64,000 nt of DNA from NCBI GenBank assembly GCA_014281115.1, contig JACONQ010000002.1:992001-1056000 (forward strand). The letters are read 5' to 3'. Position 1 is the first letter of the stretch, and every line of letters starts with the position of its first letter. This DNA is from Laburnicola sp. R22_1. Its lineage: Eukaryota; Ascomycota; Dothideomycetes; Pleosporales; Didymosphaeriaceae. The notes beneath the pieces were generated by a model that saw only the letters and a list, made by a program, of their open reading frames with translations, did not search any database and was not told where the DNA came from. This document shows, in pieces, positions 9,077-20,045 of this stretch. The position numbers and the translations under genes were made by a program.

Positions 9077-10324
9077 CTACAATTCCTTCATAGATGTCCA
9101 ATTCAAACTTTCGGGGAAGCATTCCTCTTGTCCATCCTCATCCTCGTCCTCGGTGCTGTCACGGAATGTGCAGTTAACCACCGCCCCGTTGGCATTGGTG
9201 AACACGACTAGGTATTCCGTTTTTGCTTTTATGTTCAGGTTCTGGTTGGGATGTGACCGCATTTCTGCTTTTACGTAGGATTCAATCTTGGGCAATAGAG
9301 GATGAGACCCAGCCGGCCCTTCGTTCGTTGGTGGATCATTCATGACAGAGCCCAACTCTATGACCCGGGTCTTCAGATGCCGAATTGATTCCATCAATGA
9401 AGTACAGCCGCTCGTGTCGATGAGGTTATGTAGATCGGTAGGCGCATATTTACCGGGGGTGTAATACTCGCTGGAGCGACTATATGAACTCCGATTCCGT
9501 GCCTCGGTTGGCTGTGTATCGCCGAGATTAAATGTTACTTTCTTCTTCTCCTTTGTGCGAGGCTTTGTCGGATATAGTGCTTCGCGCTGATTTGCGTCCA
9601 TGATCTGTGCTTGGTACTTCGTATTCGCGTCTGCATATTTGACAGCCGCTGTTGAGGTCGTCGCTTCCTTCACACGTGCCTTTGACCACTTGCGACTCAA
9701 AGGATGTTTAGACCAGAATGACTCGAAAGAAGCGATCCTGCTATGATGCTCCACGGCTTTTGTGAGAACCAAACGTGCCACATGCCACCCTTGTCGAGCT
9801 ATGTACACATGTAATTCTGCTTGGGTCTTTTCAGAGTCATCTTCTGTTTCATGCACTCGCTTCTGCGCAGAATTCCAGGTATCTGCTAAAGCCTCTAGCA
9901 AAGCAAGGCACATCTTGATCTCGCAAATCGGGCAGAAATGACTAGCCTGGTTTATCGGATGCAACATGTAAAGACATGCTCGAGCTAGACAATAATCGTA
10001 CCGACGTAGGTCATAGTCAGGATCTTCTGGCTTGATATCGTCGCACCAGTCGAGAAAGGATTGATATTCAAATCCTGTGCGCAACAAACCTATGTCATTG
10101 TCATCATAACCCTCATTGGCCTGCCACTGCTTGAATAGTTCCCAATTTCCTCCCTGAAAGAGTATAGAAGCCGGGATAGAGCCGGTGTGACCCATGTGCC
10201 GTACCCATGTCGGAGTGTAATCCACTGCAGCCAACGGTCCAAGGGGAGGCTTCGCAAGGTCTTTTAACCATTGTGGGAGAGTATTAGTTGTTGACATCTT
10301 TCGTATGGATATCAAGTGTTCCAA
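9077..10324 (-). CDS. Hypothetical protein, 415 aa (no recognised domain)
   Basis: A single uninterrupted frame of 415 codons. Met1 (10324) or Met10 (MSTTNTLPQWL) could be the start; the second fits better with the conserved-looking opening LPQWLKDLAKPPLGPL. The N-terminal half is rich in aromatic residues and contains a Cys cluster FCPICEIKMC. The centre is basic (TKEKKKVTFNLGD) and could be a nuclear localisation signal. The C-terminal part holds a possible small beta domain (EYLVVFTNANGAVVNCTF) and an acidic run. No signal peptide or membrane segment. I do not recognise the family. It lies between the cysteine-rich gene and a transposon; its codon use looks normal and it shows no RIP stops, so it is probably a real gene. 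Confidence 0.65.
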   Translation of the reverse strand: MEHLISIRKMSTTNTLPQWLKDLAKPPLGPLAAVDYTPTWVRHMGHTGSIPASILFQGGNWELFKQWQANEGYDDNDIGLLRTGFEYQSFLDWCDDIKPEDPDYDLRRYDYCLARACLYMLHPINQASHFCPICEIKMCLALLEALADTWNSAQKRVHETEDDSEKTQAELHVYIARQGWHVARLVLTKAVEHHSRIASFESFWSKHPLSRKWSKARVKEATTSTAAVKYADANTKYQAQIMDANQREALYPTKPRTKEKKKVTFNLGDTQPTEARNRSSYSRSSEYYTPGKYAPTDLHNLIDTSGCTSLMESIRHLKTRVIELGSVMNDPPTNEGPAGSHPLLPKIESYVKAEMRSHPNQNLNIKAKTEYLVVFTNANGAVVNCTFRDSTEDEDEDGQEECFPESLNWTSMKEL

Positions 10325-11252
10325 TCTATTATTGTAGTTTTTGTAGTGGGTGTTGCGGTAGAATGTTGAGGTGCCTTAGGTAACGGTTGAGAGAGGCTGA
10401 ATTGTGGTGGAAGTGGATTACAGAAGAAATTTTGAAGTTTTCATATACATGAGGAATCAAGATACGTAGTGAACATACTAGCTGCCGTGGTAGACAGAGC
10501 TTTGTGCGTCCAACTTTTTTTGCTGGCTTCACAATGTAATTACAATGTAAGTGTCTCACCATGATCAATTTGCTAAGCGCATATCATTCCTACCGTATTA
10601 GGACAGAAGTACAATTACCATGTCTCATCCTAGGACAGGTATTACGAAGGGTTGACGTACTTAATTTTTTTTACTGTAGCTATTAAGAGTGAGGGTCGGG
10701 TCTAAAATGTAAGGCGGCTGGATTTCAACATAGTTGAATTACATTGTAGCATATCGCTGAGTATCCCATCTATAGAATCTTATGGCGCGCCACGTGTATG
10801 TCAACAGTATTCATAGAAAGTGAAGCTGAACCAAAAGTAATTCCAAGGCTGTTGTTTGCCGCCTAAGCGACATGGAGCAATATCGCAAATGCTATAGTTT
10901 GATTGGCTCTCCTCGTGACGACCAATCAGGACCGAGATCGGGCGAGACAGCACGTGAATCAGTGATCCTTCTTTAGGCGTCTAATTTAATAATAAAAGAA
11001 AATGCTGCTTTCCGAGCGCGTTATACTCGAAACCTACTCTAAAATTGCGATTCCATCACAGTAAGTACTAAGTTAAAGGTCCGAAGGCTCATTGTGAACT
11101 GAGATAGCCCAGGATAAACGATACCGTCTCCATATTCTTGACTTTCAGCTATATCATATACCTATGGTATGCAGCTGCTTCTCAAGAGCGCTATTCAAGA
11201 AGACTGCAAATTCAAATCATTCGGTTTTCTCTTCACAATGCCTCAATATCTA
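10325..11252. other. Intergenic; promoter region of minus-strand gene and left flank of transposon
   Basis: No supported gene. The small minus-strand frame at 10329-10568 is adjacent to the 415-aa gene but has no coding features. A CACGTG-containing segment occurs at about 10950. Confidence 0.5.
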
Positions 11253-11336
11253 AGCTCAGCTATATAGTTGCCGGCCACATAGGGATTCCGGCCACCCCAC
11301 CAAAACGCGACACCTGCACAAAACACGCGATATCTC
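11253..11336 (+). repeat. Left terminal inverted repeat of second pogo-like element
   Basis: 84 bp, inverse match to 12958-13041 with a single A/G difference at the sixth base. Preceded by TA. Confidence 0.92.
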
Positions 11337-11347
11337 AACAACGCCTA

Positions 11348-12939
11348 TTACAATTGCCATTGACTACACAAAGATTCAAGCGCTGCAGCTGCTGTAGCTA
11401 CTGCAGCTCTCTCTGCAGTGCTTAATATAGTAGATCTACTCTATTAAGCAGCTGAAGCCTCAGCTGCATGTATAGCCTCTCTAATACTCTCTACCTCTGC
11501 AAAGCGTTAATTTGGGTCTACTTGAACGCGCTTTCGAGGACGCTAAGAGCTAGAAGTCTCTAGCTGCTGCTCAAGGCGTCTTTTCTCTGCTTCTAGTCCT
11601 GCAGCTCGAGTATTTGCAGCTGCTAGCGCCTTACCTGCTTTCTATAGGAGTAGCCGGGTGCTACGACCTAGGTTTTCAAGGCTCTGGATGTCGCGCTGCG
11701 CCAAGTATAGATCCCGAGGGCCTTGAGGGGTAGAGAGGAAGCTCTGAGGCTGCTGCTGGGGCTGCTGCTGAGGCGTAGGCGTAGTAGGCCTCTGAGAGAC
11801 CTGCGACGAGCTAAGCACGTGATTGATGTTGAATGGGCAGAGACCAGTAGCCTGCCAGCCAGCTCGAATCACACGCTCTGTGAAGCCTTCCTCCTAGCTT
11901 GATAGTAGCAGGCAATAAAGCGCTCTTTCTTGACAGGCGCGGCGTCGTCGAGCGACGCAAGCTCCTGGATCTGGCGTCAGTAACTAGACTTAATAATAGA
12001 GAAAGGAGCAAGATCTAGAGGCTGTAGGATGTGTGAGGAGTGCGCAGGTAGGTATAGGAGCTCAATTCGATGCTGTTTACAGAGCCATAGGAACTCTATA
12101 CTAATATAGCTGCCGTGCCTGTTAAGAATAAGGAGGCGGTACTGGCTATCACCTACAGCTGTCTTAGGTATGAATATGCGCTGTAGCCACTCAACACCTA
12201 TTGCATTTGACGTCCATCCGTTCTCTGAGGTTGTATAGAGCCAGCTAGGTACGTAGGACGAGGGGAACTAGGTAGTCTGTAGGCTCTGGCCCTTGAAGAT
12301 GACTGCGCAGCGTAGTTTCTGCCCTATCGCCGATACACACTTGATTATAGAGACCCACTCGCGATTTTCTGGAGACCGAATGTAAGCCTTCTTTTTTTGA
12401 CTACTAGAGAGTACTCTAGTGTTTGTACATACTCCTAGAGCAAGCCCTGTCTTATCCATATTCTAGATATCCTCATTGCGTATATTTAAGCGCTTTCTAG
12501 TCCTCTTAAAGAGCTCTAGAAAGGCGCGCACCTGCTCTAGAGTCGCTGCCTCAGCTCTCTAAGCCTCTAGCTTTCTACCGACTACTGAGGCGACGCGTGG
12601 CTGGCGCTGGATGAAGTGTGAGAGCCAGAGCTTGCCGACAGGCTGATTGTCGCCGTTTATACGCAGGATTCGATTCGCCATTTCTCAAGCGCGAGCGTGT
12701 GAGGGAGGGCAAGCGCGCGCGTCTTCTTTAAGGATCCAGTCTACTAGGAAGTCCTCCTGTAGAGGAGTTAATCGCTGCTGGTGTTGATGGCTGAGCGCAC
12801 TGTTTGTCGCGCCACCTAGTCGGCCTTGAAGCGTGGATCGAGGGATATTATATGCCTTTGCTACAGCGCGTAGACTAGAATAAAGACCTGCGTTGAAATC
12901 GCTGATAGCTGATTGTATAGCTAGCTCACGGGCGTCCAT
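11348..12939 (-). pseudogene. Pogo-like transposase pseudogene
   Basis: Read on the minus strand from ATG 12939: an N-terminal psq/CENP-B helix-turn-helix (SLRAVAKAYNIPRSTLQGR), a DDE core with NMDKTG near 12456, LLILNRHGSY near 12120 and AHSSHILQPLD near 12020, then a Gln/Pro-rich and coiled-coil-like C-terminus. The second catalytic aspartate is Asn (codon at 12121-12123), again explained by TpG to TpA; the first and third remain. There are TAG, TAA and TGA stops along the frame and a probable 1-bp deletion near 11880 that shifts frame. Most stops fit RIP-type changes of CAG, CAA or TGG codons. Not functional. Confidence 0.9.
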
Positions 12940-12957
12940 TTTGATGAGCGTTGTTGG

Positions 12958-13041
12958 GAGATATCGCGTGTTTTGTGCAGGTGTCGCGTTTTGGTGGGGT
13001 GGCCGGAATCCCTATGTGGCCGGCAACTATATAGCCGAGCT
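12958..13041 (-). repeat. Right terminal inverted repeat of second pogo-like element
   Basis: 84 bp, inverse partner of 11253-11336, followed by TA at 13042-13043 and then GCGATG, where ATG 13047 is the esterase start. Confidence 0.92.
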
Positions 13042-13046
13042 TAGCG

Positions 13047-14742
13047 ATGTCTGCGCTTCTGGCCTCAACCTTTTTGACGACTACTTTTGCGCAAAACGGC
13101 GCTAGCCCCCTTGTCGACTTAGGCTACGCCAAATAAAGCGGTCATCATAATGACACTCGGAATATCAACGAGTTTCGCGGCCTTCACTTCGCCACTCCTC
13201 CCGTTGGAACATTGCGTTGGAAAGCACCACAACCGTATACGCTACCACCGAGCCTCTCTAATACTGTCATCGACGCTACCAAATCTGGCCCATCTTGTGT
13301 ACAAGGAGCTCCGCAATGGACGATCTATGGACCAATGCAACTTGCTGGCTCGGAGGATTGTCTCCTCCTGGATATCTATACACCAGCAAACGCCACAAAA
13401 GGCACTGACCTACCCGTTGTAATCAGTATACCAGGCGGTGGTTATGTGATGGGATATGCCAGCCAAGGCTCGCCGTACGCCCTGATGAAACATTCAACCA
13501 ATGCTTTCATTTTCGTTGCTATACAGTATCGGCTTGGTGCTTACGGCTTTTTGGGCTCCAAAAAATACGTCAAAGAGGGTGGGGAGGCGAACTTGGGGTT
13601 GCTAGACCAACGTCTCGCAATTGAATGGGTGCAAGATCACATCGAAGCTCTTGGAGGTGATCGTTCAAAATTGACTATCATGGGCGGGAGCGCCGGAGGT
13701 GGAAGTGTGACCAGCCATCTACTCTGGAAGGGAGGAGTGAATCGGCCGCCTTTCCGAGCGGCGATGGCAGATTTTCCCTGGTGGCAACACTACCTGAGAG
13801 AAGATCAATTAGCGAGTCAGTATGAGTACCTGCTCAAATCAGCTAACTGTTCAACTCTCGTAATCCTGCAAGCCGTGCCAGAGGAGAAGCTCAAGCAAGC
13901 CACGCAGTCCGTTTACACCACAGCATATGCGGATGGAGCGTATGGGTACGGCAAATTCTACTATGGACCTTACGTGGATGGAAATTTGATCTGAGGTTTG
14001 CCTTCCCAGGAGTTCCGCGCAGGACCTTTTGCGAAAGTGCCTACGTGGACAACTAGGGAAGGGTATGAGGGGTTTTCATTCAGTAATCAGTCAATGACAT
14101 CGCTCGACGAAGAGACTGCGGATCTAAAAATCCAGTTTCCTTGCGCCAACGACGATTTCGTGAACAAGATCTTCGAGCTTTACCCTAGGCAGGAGTTCAA
14201 CTCCACATTTTGGCAGCGTTTGACCTTGTTCGGGTAAGTCAAGAGAACCCTGATTGGACTTGAACAACATACAAAAACGTTTCAGTACATTTGGCCTGCA
14301 TATTGCCTAGAACTTATACCTCAATCCCAGTACTGTAGCTTACATACCGTACGGAGACTTCTCCATCAATTGACCTACCTACTACGTCGCGTCCTCGCTC
14401 GCCGCATCGAACGTTCCGACGTACAAGCAGATCTTTAATGTCGGTACGCAAACACATGGAGCCACTGGCCCTTACCTGGGAGATCTCAATTACGCTTCTG
14501 AACAGGGCGCAAATTTGACCTTGGCGAACGTATTGAGAGATTGGTGGGTTTCGTTCGCCATTCACGGCGACCCGAATGTTCAAAGTTGGACTAACGTTAC
14601 GAAACCCGTCTGGCCAAATTATACGGAAGGAATGGTGATGAGCGTCAATTTTACTGAGCTCGGCGCGGTGAATGACATATACTATGATCGCACACAGCGA
14701 TGTAAATTCTTCTGGGAGAATGGTGAGGTGGTTCATAATTAG
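13047..14742 (+). pseudogene. Type B carboxylesterase pseudogene
   Basis: From ATG 13047 the frame encodes a signal peptide (SALLASTFLTTTFAQ) and a type B carboxylesterase: FATPPVGTLRW, SEDCLLLDIYTP, the oxyanion-hole segment PGGGYVMG, the nucleophile elbow GGSAGG (usually GESAGG) and the catalytic His region FAIHGDPN. One intron, 14234-14330, fits the frames. Three in-frame stops break it: TAA 13134-13136, TGA 13992-13994 and TGA near 14374. The transposon at 11253-13041 ends 5 bp upstream of the ATG, so the promoter has been separated from the gene. Loss of expression followed by decay is the simplest reading. Intact homologues hydrolyse carboxylic esters outside the cell. Confidence 0.85.
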
Positions 14743-15012
14743 TACGAGTTTTGCTAGTGCAATGGTGTTGTTGGTACCGAACATTTGCGTCACTTTGCCC
14801 GTAGTTCCTCTCTCACTGAGAGGGTTGCGAGTGAAGGCGAAGGCCATTCGCTCGGCTCTTTCTCCTCTCTCTTACCTATCGCTCCCCTCACTTTCAATCG
14901 TTGCCCAAGCGCAGATAGGAAGTCGCTAGCGCCTATAAATGTAGTTGTCTTCCCCGACAGGTTCGACTACCTTACATTTATTGCCACCACCAAATCTAGA
15001 TCCACACAAGCC

Positions 15013-16056
15013 ATGGATCTTAAGCGCAAGCGCTCCAAGGACCCCCAGGAGAAGCTGCCGACACAGGCCCACGACACGACTCTCATCTACGCCTCCGAAG
15101 TACCATGGTTGCATTGTCTCACCCATGATTCGGATGGTCAGACGCCGTGCGAAGATGTCAAAGAGGACGATACCAACATGGAGAAGATCCTGAACGCCTG
15201 CAAGATAGCGTTCATCCTCTACCACGACATTGAAGCACATGACGGCCTTTCCCGGATCCTTCGAGCGCTGAATAAGAGTAGCGAAGAGACGGACGACGCA
15301 CTCAAGCGCACAGTGAAGAAACAACAAACGGAGCGTTGGAAGCGGCACACCCTGAACTCATACCTATTACGGCATGTTGAGGAGTTGCGACGCAAATGGC
15401 TTGTGGCGCATCCATATGCTGATTTCGAGACTCTAATCGATGCTGACCGTGTGAAAGTCTGGTTCAAGGCCTACGACGCTGATCCAATCGGTAATGTCAA
15501 GGCCATGTATAAGCCTGTGATCGGTGCTCTCGATGTTGCTCGCATCTTCAACGACAACCCGATTACCGAGAACGAGAGAGTCAAAATGACGGCTATTCGT
15601 GAGATGTTTCGCAAGAAGTACTACTTCGGTTGCGAATGCACATATAAGTACCGTAAGAGCCAAAACAAGGTGATACGCTCTCTTCACTATTATTCGTGGA
15701 GTCTGCTGACAGATTAGAAATCATGCTCTGCTGAGTGGGCCACATTCTCGAAAATCAATACCATGGCAGCCAGCATTATTCCCTTTGAGGATTTGCCTGT
15801 CTCAGGCGACATCCTATCCCTATCGGAATTCGTCAAGATCCAGGCGGCAAAGAAACTGGTCAACGATGGGCTTGAACAGCACTCCCTCGTCCCTACGCAA
15901 AACCCGATGTCTCCCATTCCTTCGGCGTCCGCTTTATCTCCGGTAGAGAAGGAATTTAAGACAAACGAGGAATACACGATGTCCCGATCCACTTCTCAAT
16001 GGGCCACTTCGCCCCCGACCGCGAAGAAGCCGAAGATAGATGATTACATCATTTGA
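15013..16056 (+). CDS. Hypothetical protein, 331 aa (no recognised domain)
   Basis: Exons 15013-15669 and 15718-16056, with a 48-bp intron (GTGATACG..GATTAG) that has a CTGAC branch site. Start at MDLKRKRSKDPQEKL, basic and likely nuclear. The first two thirds are charged and helical with Trp and Tyr positions (RRKWLVAHPYADFETL, VKVWFKAYDADP, FRKKYYFGCECTYKYRK). The C-terminus is Ser/Pro-rich and ends with TAKKPKIDDYII, resembling a nuclear localisation signal. No signal peptide or membrane segment. I do not recognise the family. The frame is intact across the splice, which supports a real gene. Confidence 0.65.
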
Positions 16057-17021
16057 GGAGCATGGTTTTCCGTATTCTAGATGAGCCACAAGCTTGCGGA
16101 CGGTGTGGAACATTACTTGTACGGAGGACCTTAGGCCAGATTCAGAACCTGTATTATTACCTTTCACTGCTTAGATTTAGAAGGCTCAAAGAAGCAAGAT
16201 TGATAGAGCGGGGGACAAGGCTTCAGATAGCTTACAGAGAGGAGAGTCAAATCAGTTTTTATCAATAAATTTTACCTGTCTTTCAACTTACTTTCTTAAA
16301 TCGCTGACGAATGGCGCTGACTTTAGACCTCCATCTTGTTGCCATATGACGCGCCCAAGCCTGACACAAAGAGTGGAGGTCGCTATTGGAGGTTTTGACG
16401 ACTGCAGTTCCTAGGCCACAGTATATCAAAAGGCTGCAGGATGAGGTGAAACATGTCCTAGGTACAGACTGTCAGAGACACGACCTCGGAACCAAGTGAA
16501 GTGAAACTTTGACTAATCCTAATCCGGTTAGCGGATCAAGAGTGCCTCATAGTAGCCTCATGCTGTGCTGCGTTCTCTCTCCCAAGATTGGATCCATTCA
16601 TTCATTTATATCCGTTTATGTGTGTGTTATTAAATTATCTACCTAGGGGTAGAACATCAAAGGCTTTTATCTTAAATAATATAATAAAAAAAGCAGAGCC
16701 CCCTGCTTAGTAATTAAAAAGAGCGTAAAAAGGTGATCACAAAAAAAGCGCGTTCGAACTGCTAAGCGAGCTTGGCGGTCTTGGCGCGAGGCTCCCACAT
16801 GCAAAGTTTTCACCAAGGCCACGGTTGGAACTTTGGGGGAGGGATAAAACTTCGATATCCGTTTATAATCAATTCAACCTTGGAGTAATTCAGTACATGC
16901 GACAAAAGCACCATAGTATTAAAATAATCTCAATCTATACCATGCGGAACATATGTAGGATGCTATGAAACGCTAGTAACGCAATCTCAGTGCAATCGAT
17001 CTCCATGCTAAGTCCCCAGCT
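16057..17021. other. Intergenic with one solitary foldback arm
   Basis: No gene seen. Contains the solitary repeat arm at 16621-16748 described separately. The rest is unremarkable. Confidence 0.55.
16621..16748 (+). repeat. Solitary arm of the foldback repeat family
   Basis: Well-preserved plus-oriented copy: TGTTATTAAATTATCTACCTAGGGGTAG at the outer end, then AAAGGCTTTTATCTTAAATAATATAATAAAAAAAGCAGAGCCCCCTGCTTAG in parts shared with the other copies, ending AAAAAGGTGATCACAAAAAAA. No minus-oriented partner arm is visible nearby, so it is either a solo arm or an independent insertion. Confidence 0.85.
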
Positions 17022-18125
17022 CTACGCCTGCGCAGCCAAAAATTCCTTACTGAAAGGATAATCGGTATACCCCTCCTGTTTCTTCGCTGCATAGAAGGTA
17101 TCCCGATTATACTCGGTGAACTCGATGCTCTTCTGTAGCCTGAAGACCAGATCGGGCGTGCTGATGAAGAAGCGGCCGAACACAACGACAACATCCTTGT
17201 TGGCGAATTGTTTGTCAACCAGAGTATGCGCAGACGGTGGCTTGAAGCCCCCAGCGATGAGTACGGGCCCCTTGAATTCGTTTACGAAAGGATCCAACTT
17301 CTCGGCAGGGTTTGCATCATGATCAGCGTTGCCGTTGATGCGCGATTCAACCAAGTGGATGTAGCCGAGGTTGATCTGGTTAAGTTTCTTGATGATATCG
17401 GTGAATTGCGGATATGGGTCTTCCATCTTCATACCCTGGAAGCTGCTGAAAGGCGAGAGACGAAGGCCAGTCCTTTCGGCGCCAATCGCATCAGCGACAG
17501 CTTTGATAGCCTCAAAGACAAAGCGTGAGCGGTTCTCAATGGAGCCGCCGTATGAGTCGGTGCGCCGGTTGACCTTGTCTTGGAGGAACTGGTCGATGAG
17601 GTAGCCGTTTGCACCATGGAGCTCAACACCATCGAAGCCCGCTTCCATAGCGTTCTTAGCAGCCTGTGCGAAGTCTTTGATCGTCTGATTGATATCGTCG
17701 ATGGTCATCTCTTTCGGTGTCGCGTGGTCCTCGTTTAGTCTCGCTGGACTAGAGGACATGATTGTAATTCCCTCTTTCTCAGCTACCTGCGGGTTGGCCA
17801 CGCGACCGAGCGCCCATAGTTGTAGGTAGATGAAGCTGCCCTTTTCGTGTACCGCTGCTGTCACTTTCTTCCATGCTTCGATCATGTCTTGAGTCCAAAT
17901 GCCAGGGGTGTTTGCGTAGCCACCAGCTTGCGGTGAGATAACAGTCGCCTCTGTGATAAGAAAGGTGCCGGGTACTGAAGCGCGCTGTGCATAGTATTCT
18001 GCGACCATGGGTAGAGGAACATGATTGTCGGCGACTCGGAAACGCGTGAGTGGTGCCATTGCCACTCTGTGTTTGAGCTTCATGTGACCCACATTGAGGG
18101 GCTTGAATAGCCTGGAGTCGGACAT
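17022..18125 (-). CDS. NADH:flavin oxidoreductase (old yellow enzyme family)
   Basis: Single-exon frame giving 367 residues from MSDSRLFKPLNVGHMKL; an upstream in-frame ATG at 18170 would add 15 residues without known homology, so the internal start is preferred. It is a TIM-barrel FMN enzyme: APLTRFRV near the N-terminus, TEATVISPQAGGY, the substrate-anion-binding pair in ELHGANGYLIDQFLQ (His and Asn), TDSYGGSIENRSRF, and the C-terminal FMN phosphate region VVVVFGRFFISTPDL. Such enzymes reduce activated alkenes using NAD(P)H; fungal members act on fatty-acid-derived enones or in secondary metabolism. The normal loop motif 'LSPFSSFQGM' is present. No lesion seen. Confidence 0.93.
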   Translation of the reverse strand: MSDSRLFKPLNVGHMKLKHRVAMAPLTRFRVADNHVPLPMVAEYYAQRASVPGTFLITEATVISPQAGGYANTPGIWTQDMIEAWKKVTAAVHEKGSFIYLQLWALGRVANPQVAEKEGITIMSSSPARLNEDHATPKEMTIDDINQTIKDFAQAAKNAMEAGFDGVELHGANGYLIDQFLQDKVNRRTDSYGGSIENRSRFVFEAIKAVADAIGAERTGLRLSPFSSFQGMKMEDPYPQFTDIIKKLNQINLGYIHLVESRINGNADHDANPAEKLDPFVNEFKGPVLIAGGFKPPSAHTLVDKQFANKDVVVVFGRFFISTPDLVFRLQKSIEFTEYNRDTFYAAKKQEGYTDYPFSKEFLAAQA

Positions 18126-20045
18126 AGTGATGGTAAATGACTTTGTCAGTTTCGGAGGTGTTGGCGACAAGACGGTGGACTTTCTTCGTTGCTGTTAATG
18201 AGACGAGACGGAGAGCCCAAGGCTCAATTTATAGACCGTCTACCGCTGCACGTTAAGGTGTTGACTAATACAGTGGGAATCGGCCTTGTCAGGAGTTCCA
18301 ATCGAAACTTCGCCTTACCTCAAGGGGCACCAGTTTTGTTGTTAGCGCCGCTTGTCAAGGTATGACGTTTGTTTGATATTTGTCAGCAATGGAACCGCAA
18401 CGCCGAAGGCCAAGTAAACAACTAGGAGTAAGAGTAGTAATTATCGACAAGTGGTGAAGGTTCCAAGTACCGTGGCTTAGATAAATTCCCAGCAAACTTG
18501 CTAAGAGCTAGCTGGGGTTGGATAACTTTAGATAGGATGGCACCAATACAAAGATTCTAGCATATTAACGCAGTCTATGGAGGCTGATTCTATACGTATC
18601 ATACATATCAGTATAGTCTGTGCAAGCGAAATTGACGCGTAATGTACCGGAAGTGATCAATATGCCCATGCTTTTGCGGTACTTAGCGGTTTGTGTATGA
18701 TTGTTGATTAAGTGCATTCAGCAACTAGAGAATGCAATATTCCACAGGCCCACGCTATGCTGTATGGTATCTGGGGCGTCGAGTGTTGCGTGTGATAGAA
18801 TACAACGCCCACTTGATTGCTGGGGATATGTTGAATAAGCGTTCAATAAACTCGTAATCCAGATGAGTAATTCCAGACGAACGACTCAGACAGCTCATAC
18901 GACACCACGATGTCTTGATGAGCCCACTGTAGTCGCCGTTCTCGACGGGCTGGGCCCTTTTGCACCGGACGCCTGTTACACGCAAATCGTGCACGCAAAG
19001 CATGCCCCAAATCCTTCTGTGTAGCTCGCTCGGGACTTCAGGGCTGCCAACGGGCTCGCGCGTCGCTCTTAGCGATATCCCGACCTATGCCAGTGCTGAT
19101 AAATGCCATTCTATACATGGATAATTGCCGCTTGAGCTCCGTGAGCCTGCTGTTTCGCCCGCCAAGCATTGCCCTGAAGTGGTCATGGCTTCCTGGACCA
19201 CAGAGCATGATCAACAGCCAGGCCCAGCATATCCAGCGTCCTGTCCGCAGCCGAGTCCACGCTCCACCCCCCTCAAGTATGCGGTCATCTTTCCAGCCTG
19301 CTTGCTAAGTCGTGGTGCCGTGTGATGTGCTTGCAACATTCGTAGCATGGTGCATTCTCTTTTTGGTCTTCCAACAACTCTACATCAATACATAGAGGTG
19401 GCTGGCTCTTAGGAAGGCGTATCGCTCAGCTTCGCAGACGGAGCTACCTAGGCACGGTTTTCGCAGCGAGGGAACAGCGACAGCGCGACATGGCGCAGGA
19501 AGGACGACGACGATGGAGGGCTACGGTCGATGAGCACAAGGAATCGTGTAGCGGATCGTGCGCATCGAAAAGTGGCTCAAAGGTATCGCTCGCATGTGTC
19601 GTTGAGTGTGTTGTCGGCATGCACACGAACGACGCGGTCGCGACATCGAATCGAAGAAGATGCTTACTAAGCATCTCTATGCCACCGTCCGATGTGCTGA
19701 CTCTTGCTCATACATGTACACTCTCTCCCGAATACATATCAGTATTACAAGGCAAACAAATTGCAGCGTTACCATCCATGTGTATTGTGGAAGATCTTTT
19801 ATCACCTTTTTACTCTCCCGATGGCTACTCAACCTCGCACTTGAATTCGACCACGCACGTTGTTGCGGTCGTTCGTGCAACTTCTGGGAAATTTCCCGCA
19901 ACATTTTCAAGCGGATACATAAAGCTCTTCCACTCAATCACCAATATTGAGACACAGATTCATCACCCTCATTTTTGACCTGGCTCGCCCTTCTCCTTCT
20001 GGTCCTTTGAGTAGTCATACGATCACTCATTACTGACAATGCAAA
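18126..20045. other. Long intergenic stretch, no supported gene
   Basis: About 1.9 kb. The first 100-150 bp is the promoter of the oxidoreductase. Open frames at 19087-19325 and 19490-19978 overlap in different frames and show no domain or start context. No transposon end or foldback copy seen. Confidence 0.5.

Larger units (their letters stand above)
11253..13041 (-). mobile_element. Second pogo-like DNA transposon (inactive)
   Basis: 1789-bp element with 84-bp terminal inverted repeats (11253-11336 and 12958-13041, one mismatch) starting AGCTC(A/G)GCTATATAGTTGCCGG, flanked by TA on both sides (11251-11252 and 13042-13043). It encodes a broken transposase on the minus strand. Its terminal repeats contain CCCCACCAAAACG, also present at the left end of the element at 2428, which suggests the two are related. 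The right end lies 5 bp before the ATG of a carboxylesterase pseudogene at 13047. Confidence 0.92.

Noticed and set aside
19490..19978. 162-codon open frame on the plus strand
   Set aside because: Overlaps other frames, no domain, no coding-like composition; judged chance.
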